64,000 nucleotides of DNA, taken from assembly GCA_945874735.1 (NCBI GenBank), contig CAMCHI010000005.1:1-64000 (forward strand), written 5' to 3'. Position 1 is the stretch's first letter; each line of letters opens with the position of its first letter. A model generated the notes under the pieces. The model ran no database searches and had not been told where the DNA came from. It saw only the letters and a list, made by a program, of their open reading frames with translations. A program made the position numbers and the translations under genes. Source of the stretch: an uncultured Arcanobacterium sp. GTDB taxonomy: Bacteria; Actinomycetota; Actinomycetes; Actinomycetales; Actinomycetaceae. Shown here piece after piece: positions 36,798 through 46,589 of the stretch.

Positions 36798-37523
36798 TTA
36801 GGCCTTTGCTGGAAATAATCCTTGCAAAGCATTCAGCACTGCTGTAGATACGACTGTAAAATCTTTTCCTTGGTCTAAAAGATTCATGCCTGTTTCTAGT
36901 AATGCACGATTAATGCGCGAATTAATATCGGCATTAGCCAAATCTACTTCTCGCCATAAAGCTGTAAGACGCATTCCTAATTCCACATGAAAATCAGCTA
37001 CCATTTCCGAGGAATAGGCTTCGCGCTGGGTGGAGAATTTTTCTGCTACTAGTTCACGTTCATGAGGGTTAGCAAATCGGATAGCTGGCTTCTCGCCGCC
37101 TACTGCCATTGCATTATTCAATTTACTATGATGGTTATTGCCGGTTTCTGTTTTTCCACTATTTCGTCGGCTGTTTTTCATAACGGAAATTAACCAATTA
37201 TGTCCAGTAGTTTTTGCCATTTCTAAACTAGCTAACGTAATATCCAATATCTGCTGCTGGGCTGAAGTTTCCCAATTCACGCGCTTAGCTACTGCTTCTT
37301 TCCATTGTGGCAAATAACGTTCTAATACTAGGTTGCGTAAATCGTCTACTGAATTTACATAACGATAAATAGAGTTACGGGCGATACCAGCTTGTTTAGC
37401 CACTGCGCCTGCTGTTAGCGCATCTGGCCCTACTTCCCGCAAAATAACTTCTGCAGCATCAATTAAAGATACATACATCTTTTCATGATGTTCTTTAACA
37501 GTAGCAGCCGAAATTTTTGGCAT
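36798..37523 (-). CDS. TetR/AcrR family transcriptional regulator
   Basis: A 241-residue regulator with an N-terminal TetR helix-turn-helix (about residues 33-60: ALTAGAVAKQAGIARNSIYRYV). The C-terminal ligand domain is not recognisable and contains a polar insert (NSRRNSGKTETGNNHHSK) near 116-133. It heads the tetR-HAD-rlmC run (9-base gap) and may control itself; the symporter gene upstream runs in the same direction with a 244-base gap. AGAGGGG precedes the ATG. Confidence 0.88.
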   Translation of the reverse strand: MPKISAATVKEHHEKMYVSLIDAAEVILREVGPDALTAGAVAKQAGIARNSIYRYVNSVDDLRNLVLERYLPQWKEAVAKRVNWETSAQQQILDITLASLEMAKTTGHNWLISVMKNSRRNSGKTETGNNHHSKLNNAMAVGGEKPAIRFANPHERELVAEKFSTQREAYSSEMVADFHVELGMRLTALWREVDLANADINSRINRALLETGMNLLDQGKDFTVVSTAVLNALQGLFPAKA

Positions 37524-37767
37524 AACCCCTCTTTTTCTTAATATCCGCTCAGAGTTAAAGCCTGAAGTTTAGTGTTTAACTTCAACGCTTTTATCTGAAA
37601 AATTTTCTACTTATATTTTCACCTATTTTGTGGGCACGCCCTAACTAAAATGATTTAAGCACACATTTTCTAACTAAAAACTGCTTGCCAAAATTTGTAA
37701 AACTTTGACCATCTCATTTTTAACCAATTACTGCTAAAAACGAGATGGCCAAATAGTTTTATTAAAT

Positions 37768-39030
37768 TTAGTTTACGCGACCGTGAATAATTTCGTCTGT
37801 CTGCTCTAAACTAGCTACTGCTTGATCCCCTAAAGAACCATCTGCTAGTTTATCTACTACAATCGCAATAGCTCCGTCGCCCACCACATTTGCGGCAGTA
37901 CCAAAGGAGTCAGCAGCCACATACATTGCCACCATAATGGCATACATTGGATCAGTAAACGCCAACATTCCTTGTAATACGCCTTGGGAAGCGGTAATTG
38001 CGCCACCTGGCACACCAGGAGCAGCCACCATAATTACACCCAACATAAAGATGAAGCTCACCATAGTGGAAGTAGCTACTTCAATTCCGAGCATATACTG
38101 TAGTGCTACCGCAAAAGCCGTAATTTTAATTACTGAACCAGTTAAATGGATAGTGGCGCATAGTGGAATTACAAAATCAGTGATTTCTTGACTGACTTTA
38201 TTACCACGAGTGCATTGTATCGTCACTGGAATAGTAGCAGCAGAGGAGGAAGTACCTAGTGCCGTAAAGTAGGCTTCTTTCATACCCCAAATCGCACTAA
38301 ATGGGTTGCGTTTAGCCACTACTCCAGCTAGTACGTATTGCAAAACGATAGCTAGAATCGTAAGAATAAATGCAAATAGGAACACTTTTCCTAATGCCAT
38401 TAATACGGTAACAAACTGTCCACTCTTGGCCATGTTGAGGAAAATGCCGAAGATGTGTACTGGTAGTAATGGCACCACTACTTTCGTAATTACTAGCATT
38501 ACTAACTTACGGAATTCTTTGCTTACTTCCATTAACTTTTCAGCAGCTACTGCCGACATTCCTAAACCTAGTACGAAAGCTAGGATTAGAGCCGTCATTA
38601 CTCCAAATACAGGTGGGAAGGTGAAACTTGGATCCATGATGGAAGCAACTGCATTTTCTGGGGAAACCAAGTCTGGCACTTGCTGTCCTGCTAATAAATA
38701 TGGATATAGAACTTCTGATAGTCCCCAAGTGGCAAAGCCAGCAAGCAAAGTAGACACATAAGCGATAATTACGGTAATTAGTACCCATTTACCACCCGAA
38801 CGACCCAACTCAAAAATAGCTGGAGTAACTAGACCCACGATAATCAATGGCACAATGAACCCAAGGAACTTGCCAAATAAATCGTTAAATGTAGCAAAAG
38901 GTACAATTGCCCATGTTGGCAAAATGTATCCAAGTAGGGAACCTAGCACGATAGCTAGGATTACCCAAAATAGCAGGGTCTTAAACATTCGGGAGGCGAA
39001 GCTCAGTCGAGCTTCTTGGTCGTTTACCAT
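37768..39030 (-). CDS. Dicarboxylate/amino acid:cation symporter (DAACS family)
   Basis: A 420-residue polytopic membrane carrier of the GltP/SstT/DctA family that imports glutamate, aspartate, serine/threonine or C4-dicarboxylates with Na+ or H+. Seen: eight hydrophobic segments, the serine-rich re-entrant loop GTSSSAATIPV, a PGVPGGAI tip of the second hairpin, and the TM8 motif ANVVGDGAIAI. The N-terminal half is closest in feel to SstT-type serine transporters, but substrate cannot be set. GAAAGAGA lies before the ATG. The gene stands alone. Confidence 0.92.
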   Translation of the reverse strand: MVNDQEARLSFASRMFKTLLFWVILAIVLGSLLGYILPTWAIVPFATFNDLFGKFLGFIVPLIIVGLVTPAIFELGRSGGKWVLITVIIAYVSTLLAGFATWGLSEVLYPYLLAGQQVPDLVSPENAVASIMDPSFTFPPVFGVMTALILAFVLGLGMSAVAAEKLMEVSKEFRKLVMLVITKVVVPLLPVHIFGIFLNMAKSGQFVTVLMALGKVFLFAFILTILAIVLQYVLAGVVAKRNPFSAIWGMKEAYFTALGTSSSAATIPVTIQCTRGNKVSQEITDFVIPLCATIHLTGSVIKITAFAVALQYMLGIEVATSTMVSFIFMLGVIMVAAPGVPGGAITASQGVLQGMLAFTDPMYAIMVAMYVAADSFGTAANVVGDGAIAIVVDKLADGSLGDQAVASLEQTDEIIHGRVN

Positions 39031-39117
39031 AAGAATCTCTTTCTACTAGACCTACTTTTCTGGTGTTATTCCAGTTTTATATGTGAATCCTAGAATAATA
39101 AAGAAAAACAAATAAAA

Positions 39118-39146
39118 AATAAGTGTCCACAAAGCGGACACTTATT
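39118..39146 (-). terminator. Terminator after tgt
   Basis: AATAAGTGTCC and GGACACTTATT make a perfect 11-bp stem with a 7-base loop. On the minus strand TTTTTTATTTG follows. It ends the yhhQ-like/tgt transcript. Confidence 0.85.
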
Positions 39147-39172
39147 CCAAAAACTTATCCGAAATGCACAAA

Positions 39173-40396
39173 TTAACCGTAAAAACGTCCTAAAGTTTCA
39201 TCTCGAAACTCCTCATAATATCCACCCTCAATTGAAGCGCGAATATCATCTACCAACTTCACCGTAAAATGTTCATTATGGATAGTAGCCAAAGTAGAAG
39301 CCAACATCTCTTTAGCCTTAAATAAGTGATGCAAATACGCTTTAGAATAATGCGTGCAAGTATAACAAGTACAGCCCTCTACTAAAGCCGAAAAATCAGT
39401 CTTATAGCGAGCGCGATTCACGTTAAACCTGCCATCTGGAGCATAAATAGCCGCATTACGCGCCACTCTAGACGGATTGACGCAATCAAAAGTATCCGCT
39501 CCAGACTCTATGGCACGGAAAAAATCATCTGGTTCGGAAATACCTAGCAAATGACGGGCTCTATTCTCGGGCAGTTCTTCACAAACCCAGCCCACAATTG
39601 TGCCTAAGTTTTCTTTCTCTAAAGCTCCCCCGATACCAAAACCATCAAACTGCTGGCCGTCAATTTCCATTGCTCCCAAATCACGGGCTGCTTTTCGGCG
39701 CAAATCTTCATATTGCGCACCTTGGATTACTCCAAATAACTGCTGATAAGGTTTATCCACTCGTTGCTCTGTCAATTCTTTATGAGCCCGCAAACACCGC
39801 TGTGCCCATAAACGTGTACGCTCCAAAGATTTTTCTTGATACTCACGAGTGTTTAACAAAGTAGTAAGCTCATCGAAAGCAAAAATAATATCCGCCCCGA
39901 TTTCATGCTGAATCCGCATAGAAACTTCTGGAGTAAATCTATGCTTAACACCATTAAGATGAGAACGGAACCACACCCCATCATCATCTACACTTGCTAA
40001 AGACTTCCGCTTACCAGCAGTTTCTTTATCCCCCACAGTTTTCCCGGAAAACTCTTGGGAAAGCACTTTTTTAAACCCAGCTCCTAAGCTCATCACTTGA
40101 AAACCGCCTGAATCAGTATAGGTAGGCCCTGGCCAATTCATAAACTTACCTAAACCACCTGCGGCATCTAAAATATCTGAGCCTGGCTGCAAATATAGAT
40201 GATAAGCGTTAGAAAGTACTGCTTGTGCTCCCACTTGCGCAATTGCTTCCGGCAACACTGCTTTCACAGTTGCTTTTGTGCCCACTGGAATAAATGCCGG
40301 AGTCTGAATGTCACCGTGTGGAGTGTGAATAGTGCCGGTACGCCCTAAAGACTTTCCATCTTTAGTAACCAACCTAGTACCTAATGTAAACGCCAT
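39173..40396 (-). CDS. tgt: tRNA-guanine transglycosylase (queuine/preQ1)
   Basis: A 407-residue enzyme that swaps G34 in tRNAs with GUN anticodons for a queuosine base. Seen: catalytic/substrate Asp in TDSGGFQVMSLG, the substrate pocket QLFGVIQGAQY, FGIGGAL, FDCVNPSR with the nucleophile Asp region, and the zinc site CTCYTC with a later His in YLHHLF. It is slightly longer than the ~375-residue E. coli enzyme because of an insert near residues 115-145. It follows the precursor transporter gene by 22 bases, so the pair likely serves queuosine-base salvage. AAGGTGA precedes the ATG. Confidence 0.96.
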   Translation of the reverse strand: MAFTLGTRLVTKDGKSLGRTGTIHTPHGDIQTPAFIPVGTKATVKAVLPEAIAQVGAQAVLSNAYHLYLQPGSDILDAAGGLGKFMNWPGPTYTDSGGFQVMSLGAGFKKVLSQEFSGKTVGDKETAGKRKSLASVDDDGVWFRSHLNGVKHRFTPEVSMRIQHEIGADIIFAFDELTTLLNTREYQEKSLERTRLWAQRCLRAHKELTEQRVDKPYQQLFGVIQGAQYEDLRRKAARDLGAMEIDGQQFDGFGIGGALEKENLGTIVGWVCEELPENRARHLLGISEPDDFFRAIESGADTFDCVNPSRVARNAAIYAPDGRFNVNRARYKTDFSALVEGCTCYTCTHYSKAYLHHLFKAKEMLASTLATIHNEHFTVKLVDDIRASIEGGYYEEFRDETLGRFYG

Positions 40397-40418
40397 AAAA
40401 TCACCTTATTACTGTTAG

Positions 40419-41114
40419 TTACTTCGCCGTGTAACTCTGTTCACGCCGTTTAACCCAACCTATCACCATGTAGGAAAGTGGGAGTAATACTATTTCTACA
40501 CCCACTTTATACAAGAACCCTATCACTGTTAGGTTGATAATCGTGCCTAAAGAAACAGTACCTACCCAAGCAATAACACAGAAAATCAAAGAATCCACAA
40601 ATTGACCAGCAATAGTAGAACCAACGAGTCGCGCCCATAAATGCCGCTCACCCCAGCGTTCTTTAATCCGTACTAAAACCCAAGCATTAAGAAGTTGTCC
40701 TAATAGATAAGCCAACAGCGAAGCTACCACAAAACGGGGAACCACACCCAACACTGCTTCAAATGCGGCTTGCCCAGTATATTCCGGATGAGCAGGCGCC
40801 ATAATGATTAGCCAAAAAACTAAAGAAGAAATAATGGAAATTACAAAACCAAGCACAATAGCACGGCGTGCTTTCGTAAAACCATATACTTCCGAAAGTA
40901 CATCTCCAATAATATAGGTAAGCGGGAATAAAATTGCTCCCCCGTCAAATACTAAACTTCCTACCGAAATCAGTTTGGTAGCTCCGATATTGGAAAGCAG
41001 TAAAAACGCTACGAAACATACTGCAAACACATCATAGAGAGTTTTACGGGAAGAAATAGGAGTGGTTGAAGTTGCATCATGGTTAGGTGCATGAAAATCT
41101 GATTGATATTGCAT
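40419..41114 (-). CDS. Queuosine precursor transporter, YhhQ/VUT family
   Basis: A 231-residue membrane protein with about six helices and the VUT-1/YhhQ hallmarks FDGGAILFPLTYIIGDVLSEVYG and QFVDSLIFCVIAW. Family members import queuosine precursors (preQ0, preQ1 or queuine). Its position 22 bases upstream of tgt supports this role. No de novo queuosine genes are in the window. No preQ1 riboswitch pattern was recognised in the 237 bases upstream. Confidence 0.9.
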   Translation of the reverse strand: MQYQSDFHAPNHDATSTTPISSRKTLYDVFAVCFVAFLLLSNIGATKLISVGSLVFDGGAILFPLTYIIGDVLSEVYGFTKARRAIVLGFVISIISSLVFWLIIMAPAHPEYTGQAAFEAVLGVVPRFVVASLLAYLLGQLLNAWVLVRIKERWGERHLWARLVGSTIAGQFVDSLIFCVIAWVGTVSLGTIINLTVIGFLYKVGVEIVLLPLSYMVIGWVKRREQSYTAK

Positions 41115-41351
41115 TGCAATCTCTTTTCTATATCTGGAGTTTCTTGTTTGGTTTAGGGTTACAGACGCACGAAAAACTTTTACCTTAATCTAGATTTGGT
41201 AAACAGTTTGCCCGTATCTGGTTGTGCGCACTGCCCTACGCACCGCCCCACAAATATATTTTCTGTATTCAGTTGTGTTTCCTGACCTCTATCTATTACA
41301 TACACCTGGAGTGAATTGTAATAGCTAATAAATCAGATTAGGAGAAAACGA

Positions 41352-41636
41352 TTAAGAGTTACGTTCCGTCCATACTTTTTGTACATAAGAACAAACTGGC
41401 ACAATAGCATATTCACCTTTTGCTACCTCATAATCTAGCGCCTTATTCGCTAGAGCTTTTGCTAAGCCTTGTCCAGTAAATTCTGACTTCACCGTTAAAC
41501 GGGTGAAATAAATTTCAGCATCTACTATTTCGTAACTCAAATAGCCAATCACTAAATTATCGTTACGGGTACGCAACTCCCATTGCCCAGCAGGCTCGTT
41601 ATGCACAATTTCGTATATTTCTTCGTTAAAGCTCAT
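41352..41636 (-). CDS. Small GNAT-family N-acetyltransferase (COG2388/YidJ-like)
   Basis: A 94-residue protein of the short GNAT type. The acetyl-CoA loop is seen as VKSEFTGQGLAKALANKAL (Q/RxxGxG/A type), preceded by the strand EIYFTRLTV and followed by VPVCSYVQKVW, the usual ending of this family. Substrate unknown. GAGGTGAAAG precedes the ATG. Confidence 0.88.
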   Translation of the reverse strand: MSFNEEIYEIVHNEPAGQWELRTRNDNLVIGYLSYEIVDAEIYFTRLTVKSEFTGQGLAKALANKALDYEVAKGEYAIVPVCSYVQKVWTERNS

Positions 41637-41745
41637 CTGCTTTCACCTCACTATGTATTTATAAAACTACTGCCTACAAATATCCACTTGAACATCTCAT
41701 TAGCTAAAATTCTGCAAAAAAAATTACCTAAAGCCATGCCGTTAT

Positions 41746-42582
41746 CTAGCTATACCACACCCGTATAATAGGGGAACTATCAAAAGGCGAAACCTCTTGC
41801 GTCAAAGCTAATTTGTCGTTTTGTGAACTTCCTAAAGTCTGCCCTGGAAGTAAATAAGTATCACTAGAAATAATGTAGTTGGCAATATCAGCCAGCAAAG
41901 TATAAACTTCATCAGCTGAACGAGTAGATTCCCGCACTTCCAAATCTAAATGCCCAAACAACGGCAGACCCAAAGTGCGTCCCACACTTAAATCGGGTTG
42001 TAAGGTACGGATATTTATCCATAACGGAATAGGCACTTCACCAGTGGTGAGCATTTCTGCTAATTCTGTAACCATGTGCGGAGGCTGTACCACACCTAAT
42101 TCAGAACGGAAAATACCTATCGCTGCAGGTTCACGCATAAATGCGTCAATCACTTGCGTCATCAACATATGTGCAGCCAACATTCGGCGTTTTAATTTAA
42201 TTTCTGTAGCAGTATCTGCCGATAAGTTTTTTTCTCCTGAAAGTTCCCCTTCATGTGCTTTATCCAGCGGAGCATAAAAAGTGATTGGCAAGTAAAAAGC
42301 ATGGTCAGGCACTATACCATTTTCGATTTCTAATTTTCCTGATACCGCGCTGAGCATCACTTGCACGCCTTGTTCGCTGAAATTATATAACTGCCCAGGT
42401 AGTAAATCGGGGTGTTGCTCATCTGGAGTTACCGTTGTCCATTGCCCTTCTACTGGCAACGACCATATGGAACGCAACCGTTCTAAAGCTACTTCCACAT
42501 CAATCGGAGCAGAATATAATGCCACCACCGATAAAAATTGGGGAGCATTAGGGTGAATTGCGCCCACTCCAAGATTTTGCAT
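41746..42582 (-). CDS. DUF4261-like protein of unknown function
   Basis: A 278-residue cytosolic protein without signal or membrane segment. The C-terminal third (FGHLDLEV, ADEVYTLLADIANYIISSDTYLLPGQTLG) resembles DUF4261; the assignment is from pattern memory only. The ATG at 42582 has GCAGG 5 bases upstream and is preferred over an in-frame GTG at 42597. A Glu/Lys-rich loop near residues 115-135 is probably flexible. No functional clue comes from its neighbours. Confidence 0.65.
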   Translation of the reverse strand: MQNLGVGAIHPNAPQFLSVVALYSAPIDVEVALERLRSIWSLPVEGQWTTVTPDEQHPDLLPGQLYNFSEQGVQVMLSAVSGKLEIENGIVPDHAFYLPITFYAPLDKAHEGELSGEKNLSADTATEIKLKRRMLAAHMLMTQVIDAFMREPAAIGIFRSELGVVQPPHMVTELAEMLTTGEVPIPLWINIRTLQPDLSVGRTLGLPLFGHLDLEVRESTRSADEVYTLLADIANYIISSDTYLLPGQTLGSSQNDKLALTQEVSPFDSSPIIRVWYS

Positions 42583-42770
42583 ATCTACCTGCCTCACTAA
42601 TAGTTACCCGTAGTTATACTGCCAGCTCAAATTTAACTTACGTAGAAAACTCTATTCATCTACACTGATTTTACTAGATTTTATTAGCTCTGCTGCCCCA
42701 GCTTTAGATAAAACAATAGCAAGCCAAACACTTCATACATATCCACATTTTCTACCACTGCTAGTTAGTT

Positions 42771-43457
42771 TTAACTACGTAAATCTAAAAAGTATGGGCC
42801 TTGCGCAGCTAGAGCTTGCCGGAATTGCACTTCCCAATGTTGCCAAGGCTCTACCGCTAAAGAATCATTACTAAAACGAATATCATTAGTGACTTCTGTG
42901 ACGCAAAAATCTGGGATTGCTAAATCTACCACTGGGGTTAGCCGTTCACATTCTGCAATAATTAGTCCCTGATTTTCTCCCGCAAACACATCAAATTCCC
43001 AGCCGTCTTGCCCTACCCAGAGCGAATAGCGATCTTTTAAGATGATGCGATGCGAGCGTTGAATAATTTGTATCGCTACATCTGTATTGATTTCAGTTTC
43101 TAACTCGTAGCGTTCTCCATTTACCGCTGGTGACTTTACCGCCATCGTGGCAGCAATACTTTCCGGGTCGGTTTGGGCTTCCAGTAAATCTTGTAAAACT
43201 TTACGCTCATAAGCACCTAAACAATCAATGCTTTCTTGAAATTTTGGACGGCGTTGCATACATTGAGCTAATACTGCTTCCCCTTGGAAACTTAAACGTA
43301 TCCGAATAGCATAACCAGCTTCTGCAAATACGTAGGCTTGAATAATGGTTTGTTTCGACCCATGCGCAACCGCAGCAGAAGGTAACTGGTTTACAAAAAA
43401 TTTTCGCTCAAACTCAAAAGGAAACTCGGGAGCTTCGTCTGGAGAAAATGCCTGCAT
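42771..43457 (-). CDS. CYTH domain protein
   Basis: A 228-residue protein with a CYTH (triphosphate tunnel metalloenzyme) domain. The signature EFERKFFV gives the ExExK motif (E15, E17, K19), followed by the basic and acidic strands expected of the tunnel: IQAYVF, AIRIRLS, YELETEI, WEFDVFAGENQGLIIAECE. Family activities include triphosphatase and adenylyl cyclase; which applies here is unknown. The C-terminal CHAD domain often found is absent. AGGATA precedes the ATG. Confidence 0.85.
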   Translation of the reverse strand: MQAFSPDEAPEFPFEFERKFFVNQLPSAAVAHGSKQTIIQAYVFAEAGYAIRIRLSFQGEAVLAQCMQRRPKFQESIDCLGAYERKVLQDLLEAQTDPESIAATMAVKSPAVNGERYELETEINTDVAIQIIQRSHRIILKDRYSLWVGQDGWEFDVFAGENQGLIIAECERLTPVVDLAIPDFCVTEVTNDIRFSNDSLAVEPWQHWEVQFRQALAAQGPYFLDLRS

Positions 43458-43719
43458 TATCCTAACTTTCTGTTTCCAGCTAAACCTTATTGGTTGCCTA
43501 CATATTTCTTTAAATATCTTAACCGGTTTACATCATTAAGAAACACTAGCTACCACAGATAGTTAAAAATAATCACTATATTCTAAAGATAGATTTTAGA
43601 TATTGAAAATATATTTAGTGATGCTTACACCTACTTTTACTTCAATCTATCACCTTATTTTCTAAAGCATTAGAATAGAGAAACTACACTACATATATAA
43701 GCAATAAGGAGTAGTTTAA

Positions 43720-44979
43720 GTGGGAGCAGGTTTTGTAACCGGAGCAGAAGTGATGGCGGCTGCCGAAAAAATCGGTGATACTGTACGGCAAACTCCTTTA
43801 GAAATTTCTGCACGATTAAGTGAAAAAACTGGACGAACCGTCTACTTAAAACGAGAAGACATACAGGTAGGACGCTCCTATAAAGTACGCGGTGCCTACA
43901 ACTTTATCTCCTCTTTAGATCCGGCCGATCTGGCTCGGGGAGTAGTGTGTGCTTCCGCAGGCAATCACGCCCAAGGAGTAGCTTTTTCTTGTAATCAACT
44001 CCAAATAAAAGGCACTATCTACATTCCTGCCACCACTCCACGGCAAAAACGCAATAGAATCAGAGATATTGGTAAAGAATGGGTGGAGATAAGGGAAGTT
44101 GGTTTAACTTTCGATGAATGCTCCAGCGCCGCAATTAGTTACGCTGTAGAAGTAGGAGCAGTATATGTACACCCCTTTGATGATCCACGCACTATTGCTG
44201 GGCAAGGCACAGTAGTAAAAGAAATTTTTGCCCAATCCCCCGAGCCACCCAGCACTATTTTAGTACCCGTAGGCGGCGGAGGACTGTTAGCAGGCACTTT
44301 AGCTTGGGTGCGCACCTACTATCCGAACACTAAAGTTATAGGTGTCGAACCACAAGGAGCTGCCTCCATGCAAGCAGCTTTAAGTGCCAAAGAACCAGTG
44401 CGGTTAGAAAAAATTGATACTTTTGCAGACGGCACTGCTGTAGCGCGCGTAGGGGATATTACTTACGCCATGGCAGCAGCACAAGTAGACCAATTGGTGA
44501 CGGTGCCAGAGGGAGCAATCGCGGCAGAAATGCTGGATCTTTACCAAGTGGAAGGCATTATCACCGAGCCTTCTGGTGCTTTAACCGCTGCAGCTTTGCA
44601 TGGATATGTTGATTTAAGCCAACTTCCCCCTGGCCCAATTGCGATAATACTAAGCGGGGGAAATAATGACGTATCCCGCTATGAGGATATTGTAGAACGC
44701 GCTATGATTCACAAAGGTTTACGCCATTATTTCCTAGTTACTTTTCCTCAAAAACCTGGAGCTTTACGTGGTTTCTTAGACGAAGTACTCTCTGAAGGAG
44801 AAGACATTGTGCTTTTTGAATACACTAAGAAACACAATCGGGAAACAGGCCCAGCATTAGTGGGGATTGAAATTGATTCCCCGAGTGATATTACTGCGCT
44901 ATTAGAGCGTATGGAGGCTTCTGAGTTAGAGATTGAAAAACTAGCTCCTAATTCTCCTGTCTTTGAGTTTGTACTCTAA
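43720..44979 (+). CDS. ilvA: Threonine ammonia-lyase, biosynthetic type
   Basis: A 419-residue PLP enzyme converting threonine to 2-oxobutanoate, the first step to isoleucine. PLP-lysine K55 lies in GRSYKVRGAYNF; the phosphate loop is VGGGGLLAGT; SAGNHAQGVA is the substrate Asn/Gly loop. The C-terminal ~90 residues form one ACT-like regulatory region (HYFLVTFPQKPGALRGFL), as in the corynebacterial enzyme, so feedback control by isoleucine is expected. The GTG start has AAGGAG 8 bases upstream. Other isoleucine genes are not in the window. Confidence 0.94.
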   Translation: MGAGFVTGAEVMAAAEKIGDTVRQTPLEISARLSEKTGRTVYLKREDIQVGRSYKVRGAYNFISSLDPADLARGVVCASAGNHAQGVAFSCNQLQIKGTIYIPATTPRQKRNRIRDIGKEWVEIREVGLTFDECSSAAISYAVEVGAVYVHPFDDPRTIAGQGTVVKEIFAQSPEPPSTILVPVGGGGLLAGTLAWVRTYYPNTKVIGVEPQGAASMQAALSAKEPVRLEKIDTFADGTAVARVGDITYAMAAAQVDQLVTVPEGAIAAEMLDLYQVEGIITEPSGALTAAALHGYVDLSQLPPGPIAIILSGGNNDVSRYEDIVERAMIHKGLRHYFLVTFPQKPGALRGFLDEVLSEGEDIVLFEYTKKHNRETGPALVGIEIDSPSDITALLERMEASELEIEKLAPNSPVFEFVL

Positions 44980-45116
44980 GCCTATTTTTTCCGCTAAGGT
45001 ATTAATAGGCTCAACCTAGTTTTTTACCTTAAACATCGGCTTAAACATATTCATATGCTGATAAATAACAAAGTAATGAACTAGCAGCTAACTTTCGGAA
45101 TTAATAAGGAACATAA

Positions 45117-45893
45117 ATGAACTCTGTCGAAAACAGCAATCCACGCAAAACCAATAAGCTACTAATAATTGCCGTAGTAGTGTTGGCGATGCTGGTGACG
45201 CTACTAATTGGTTTACTGATTGGTAAAAACACTAATTCTAGTGCTGATAAAATTTCTACTTCCCAAAGCACTAGCCAAACTGAAACCACAACTAATGCTG
45301 ATACTAAACAAAGCAAGCAAGAAATACCGGCAGAAGCAAAAAAACTTATTGATTCTTTGCAAAGACGGAGCGAAAATGATCCACGCGCTCGGGGCGCTGT
45401 AGATGCACCAGTAGTGATTGTGGCTTTTGCTGATTTGCGTTGTCATTACTGTGCGCAATTTGCTTTAACCGTAGAACCAGCTTTACAAGCCCGTATTGAT
45501 GCAGGAGAAGTACGGTTAGAGTTTAATCATCTACCGGTACTAGGAACAGATTCAGAAACTGCTGCTTATGCTGCCCAAGCTGCTGCCGAGCAAGGCAAGT
45601 TTTGGGAATATCAGCACGCTCTTTACACTTGGGTAGAAGCTGGCACTGGCGTTTATACTGAGGAAGCTCTTACTCAACTAGCTTCAGAAGTAGGCGTAGT
45701 TGATTTAGAAAAGTTCCGTGCTGATTTTAATTCTGCCACGATACGCAAAATAGTAACTGATGAGCAAAGCGTAGGGCTTAGTAAATTAGGTATCCAAGGC
45801 ACTCCTGCTTTTATTGTGGGATATTCTTATGTGCCCGGCATGATTGATTTTGCTAATTTAGATAAACTCATCGCAGCAGAATTAGCCCGTTAA
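45117..45893 (+). CDS. DsbA-like thiol-disulfide oxidoreductase, membrane-anchored
   Basis: A 258-residue protein with one N-terminal membrane helix (~14-36), a Ser/Thr/Gln-rich linker and an extracytoplasmic thioredoxin-like DsbA fold. The active site is CHYC (109-112) after VAFADLR, and the cis-Pro loop is GIQGTPAFIVG. In Actinomyces and Corynebacterium the comparable enzyme MdbA oxidises pilins and other exported proteins. The pilins in this window carry paired cysteines, so a folding role is plausible but inferred. AAGGAA precedes the ATG. Confidence 0.88.
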   Translation: MNSVENSNPRKTNKLLIIAVVVLAMLVTLLIGLLIGKNTNSSADKISTSQSTSQTETTTNADTKQSKQEIPAEAKKLIDSLQRRSENDPRARGAVDAPVVIVAFADLRCHYCAQFALTVEPALQARIDAGEVRLEFNHLPVLGTDSETAAYAAQAAAEQGKFWEYQHALYTWVEAGTGVYTEEALTQLASEVGVVDLEKFRADFNSATIRKIVTDEQSVGLSKLGIQGTPAFIVGYSYVPGMIDFANLDKLIAAELAR

Positions 45894-45973
45894 ACTAGCA
45901 TTAAACTAACCGTATCTCTGCTGACAATGCAGTTTTAAGGATAGTAAAACTCTATGGCTTAATAAGGAGTAAC

Positions 45974-46543
45974 ATGGGTTTCCAAAAAACAGTATCAAGT
46001 ATTTTCTTAAAATGTTCCCGCTATCAGCTACGCACAGATTTTCCGTTGCCCCCTAAAGCTATTTTGATTGGCGCACCCCATACTTCTAACTGGGACGCTA
46101 TTTATATGGTGATGGGATTATGGCATTTAAAGAAAAAGTTTCGGTTTTTTGTAAAGAGTCAGGCCGTTAATTCTCCGCTCGGACCACTAATTCGTAAATT
46201 GGGAGGCTGGTCAGTAGATCGTAGTTCTGCCCATGGTTTAGTAGAACAAGTAGTAGCAGAATTTGCCACAGCTGATGAACTACTCTTAATCATCACTCCT
46301 AAAGGCACGCGCGGAAAACGAGAATACTGGAAGTCTGGCTTCTATCATATGGCTCTGCAAGCACAAGTTCCTTTGGTGCTCGGCTATTTAGATTTTGCTA
46401 ATTCTAAGAGCTACGGCTGGGGTGAGTTGTATTATTTGACGGGCGATATCCATAAAGATATGGAGTATATTCGCGCTTTTTATGCAGATAAAAGTGGAGT
46501 AAAACCGCAATTTCGTAGCACTCCTCGTTTAAGAGATGAGTAA
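45974..46543 (+). CDS. Lysophospholipid acyltransferase family protein
   Basis: A 189-residue protein of the PlsC-like acyltransferase superfamily. The catalytic motif HTSNWD (H36, D41) is HX4D; GGWSVDRSSAHG and IITPKGTRGKREYWKSGFYHMA provide the acceptor-binding and later blocks. It belongs to the short HTSNWD branch, probably acting on lysophospholipids or glycolipids at the membrane face; substrate unknown. AAGGAG 6 bases before the ATG supports the start. Confidence 0.88.
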   Translation: MGFQKTVSSIFLKCSRYQLRTDFPLPPKAILIGAPHTSNWDAIYMVMGLWHLKKKFRFFVKSQAVNSPLGPLIRKLGGWSVDRSSAHGLVEQVVAEFATADELLLIITPKGTRGKREYWKSGFYHMALQAQVPLVLGYLDFANSKSYGWGELYYLTGDIHKDMEYIRAFYADKSGVKPQFRSTPRLRDE

Positions 46544-46589
46544 AAATCTGAAACTGGGCGAAAACTTGTGGCTATTAAAGAGGTGAAAC

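Noticed and set aside
41115..41351. Possible preQ1 riboswitch before the transporter/tgt pair
   Set aside because: No short pseudoknot-forming pattern or A-rich tail of the known classes was recognised.
44980..45010. Weak hairpin GCCTATT/AATAGGC after ilvA
   Set aside because: Only 7 bp with a 17-base loop and a distant T-run; too weak to call a terminator.
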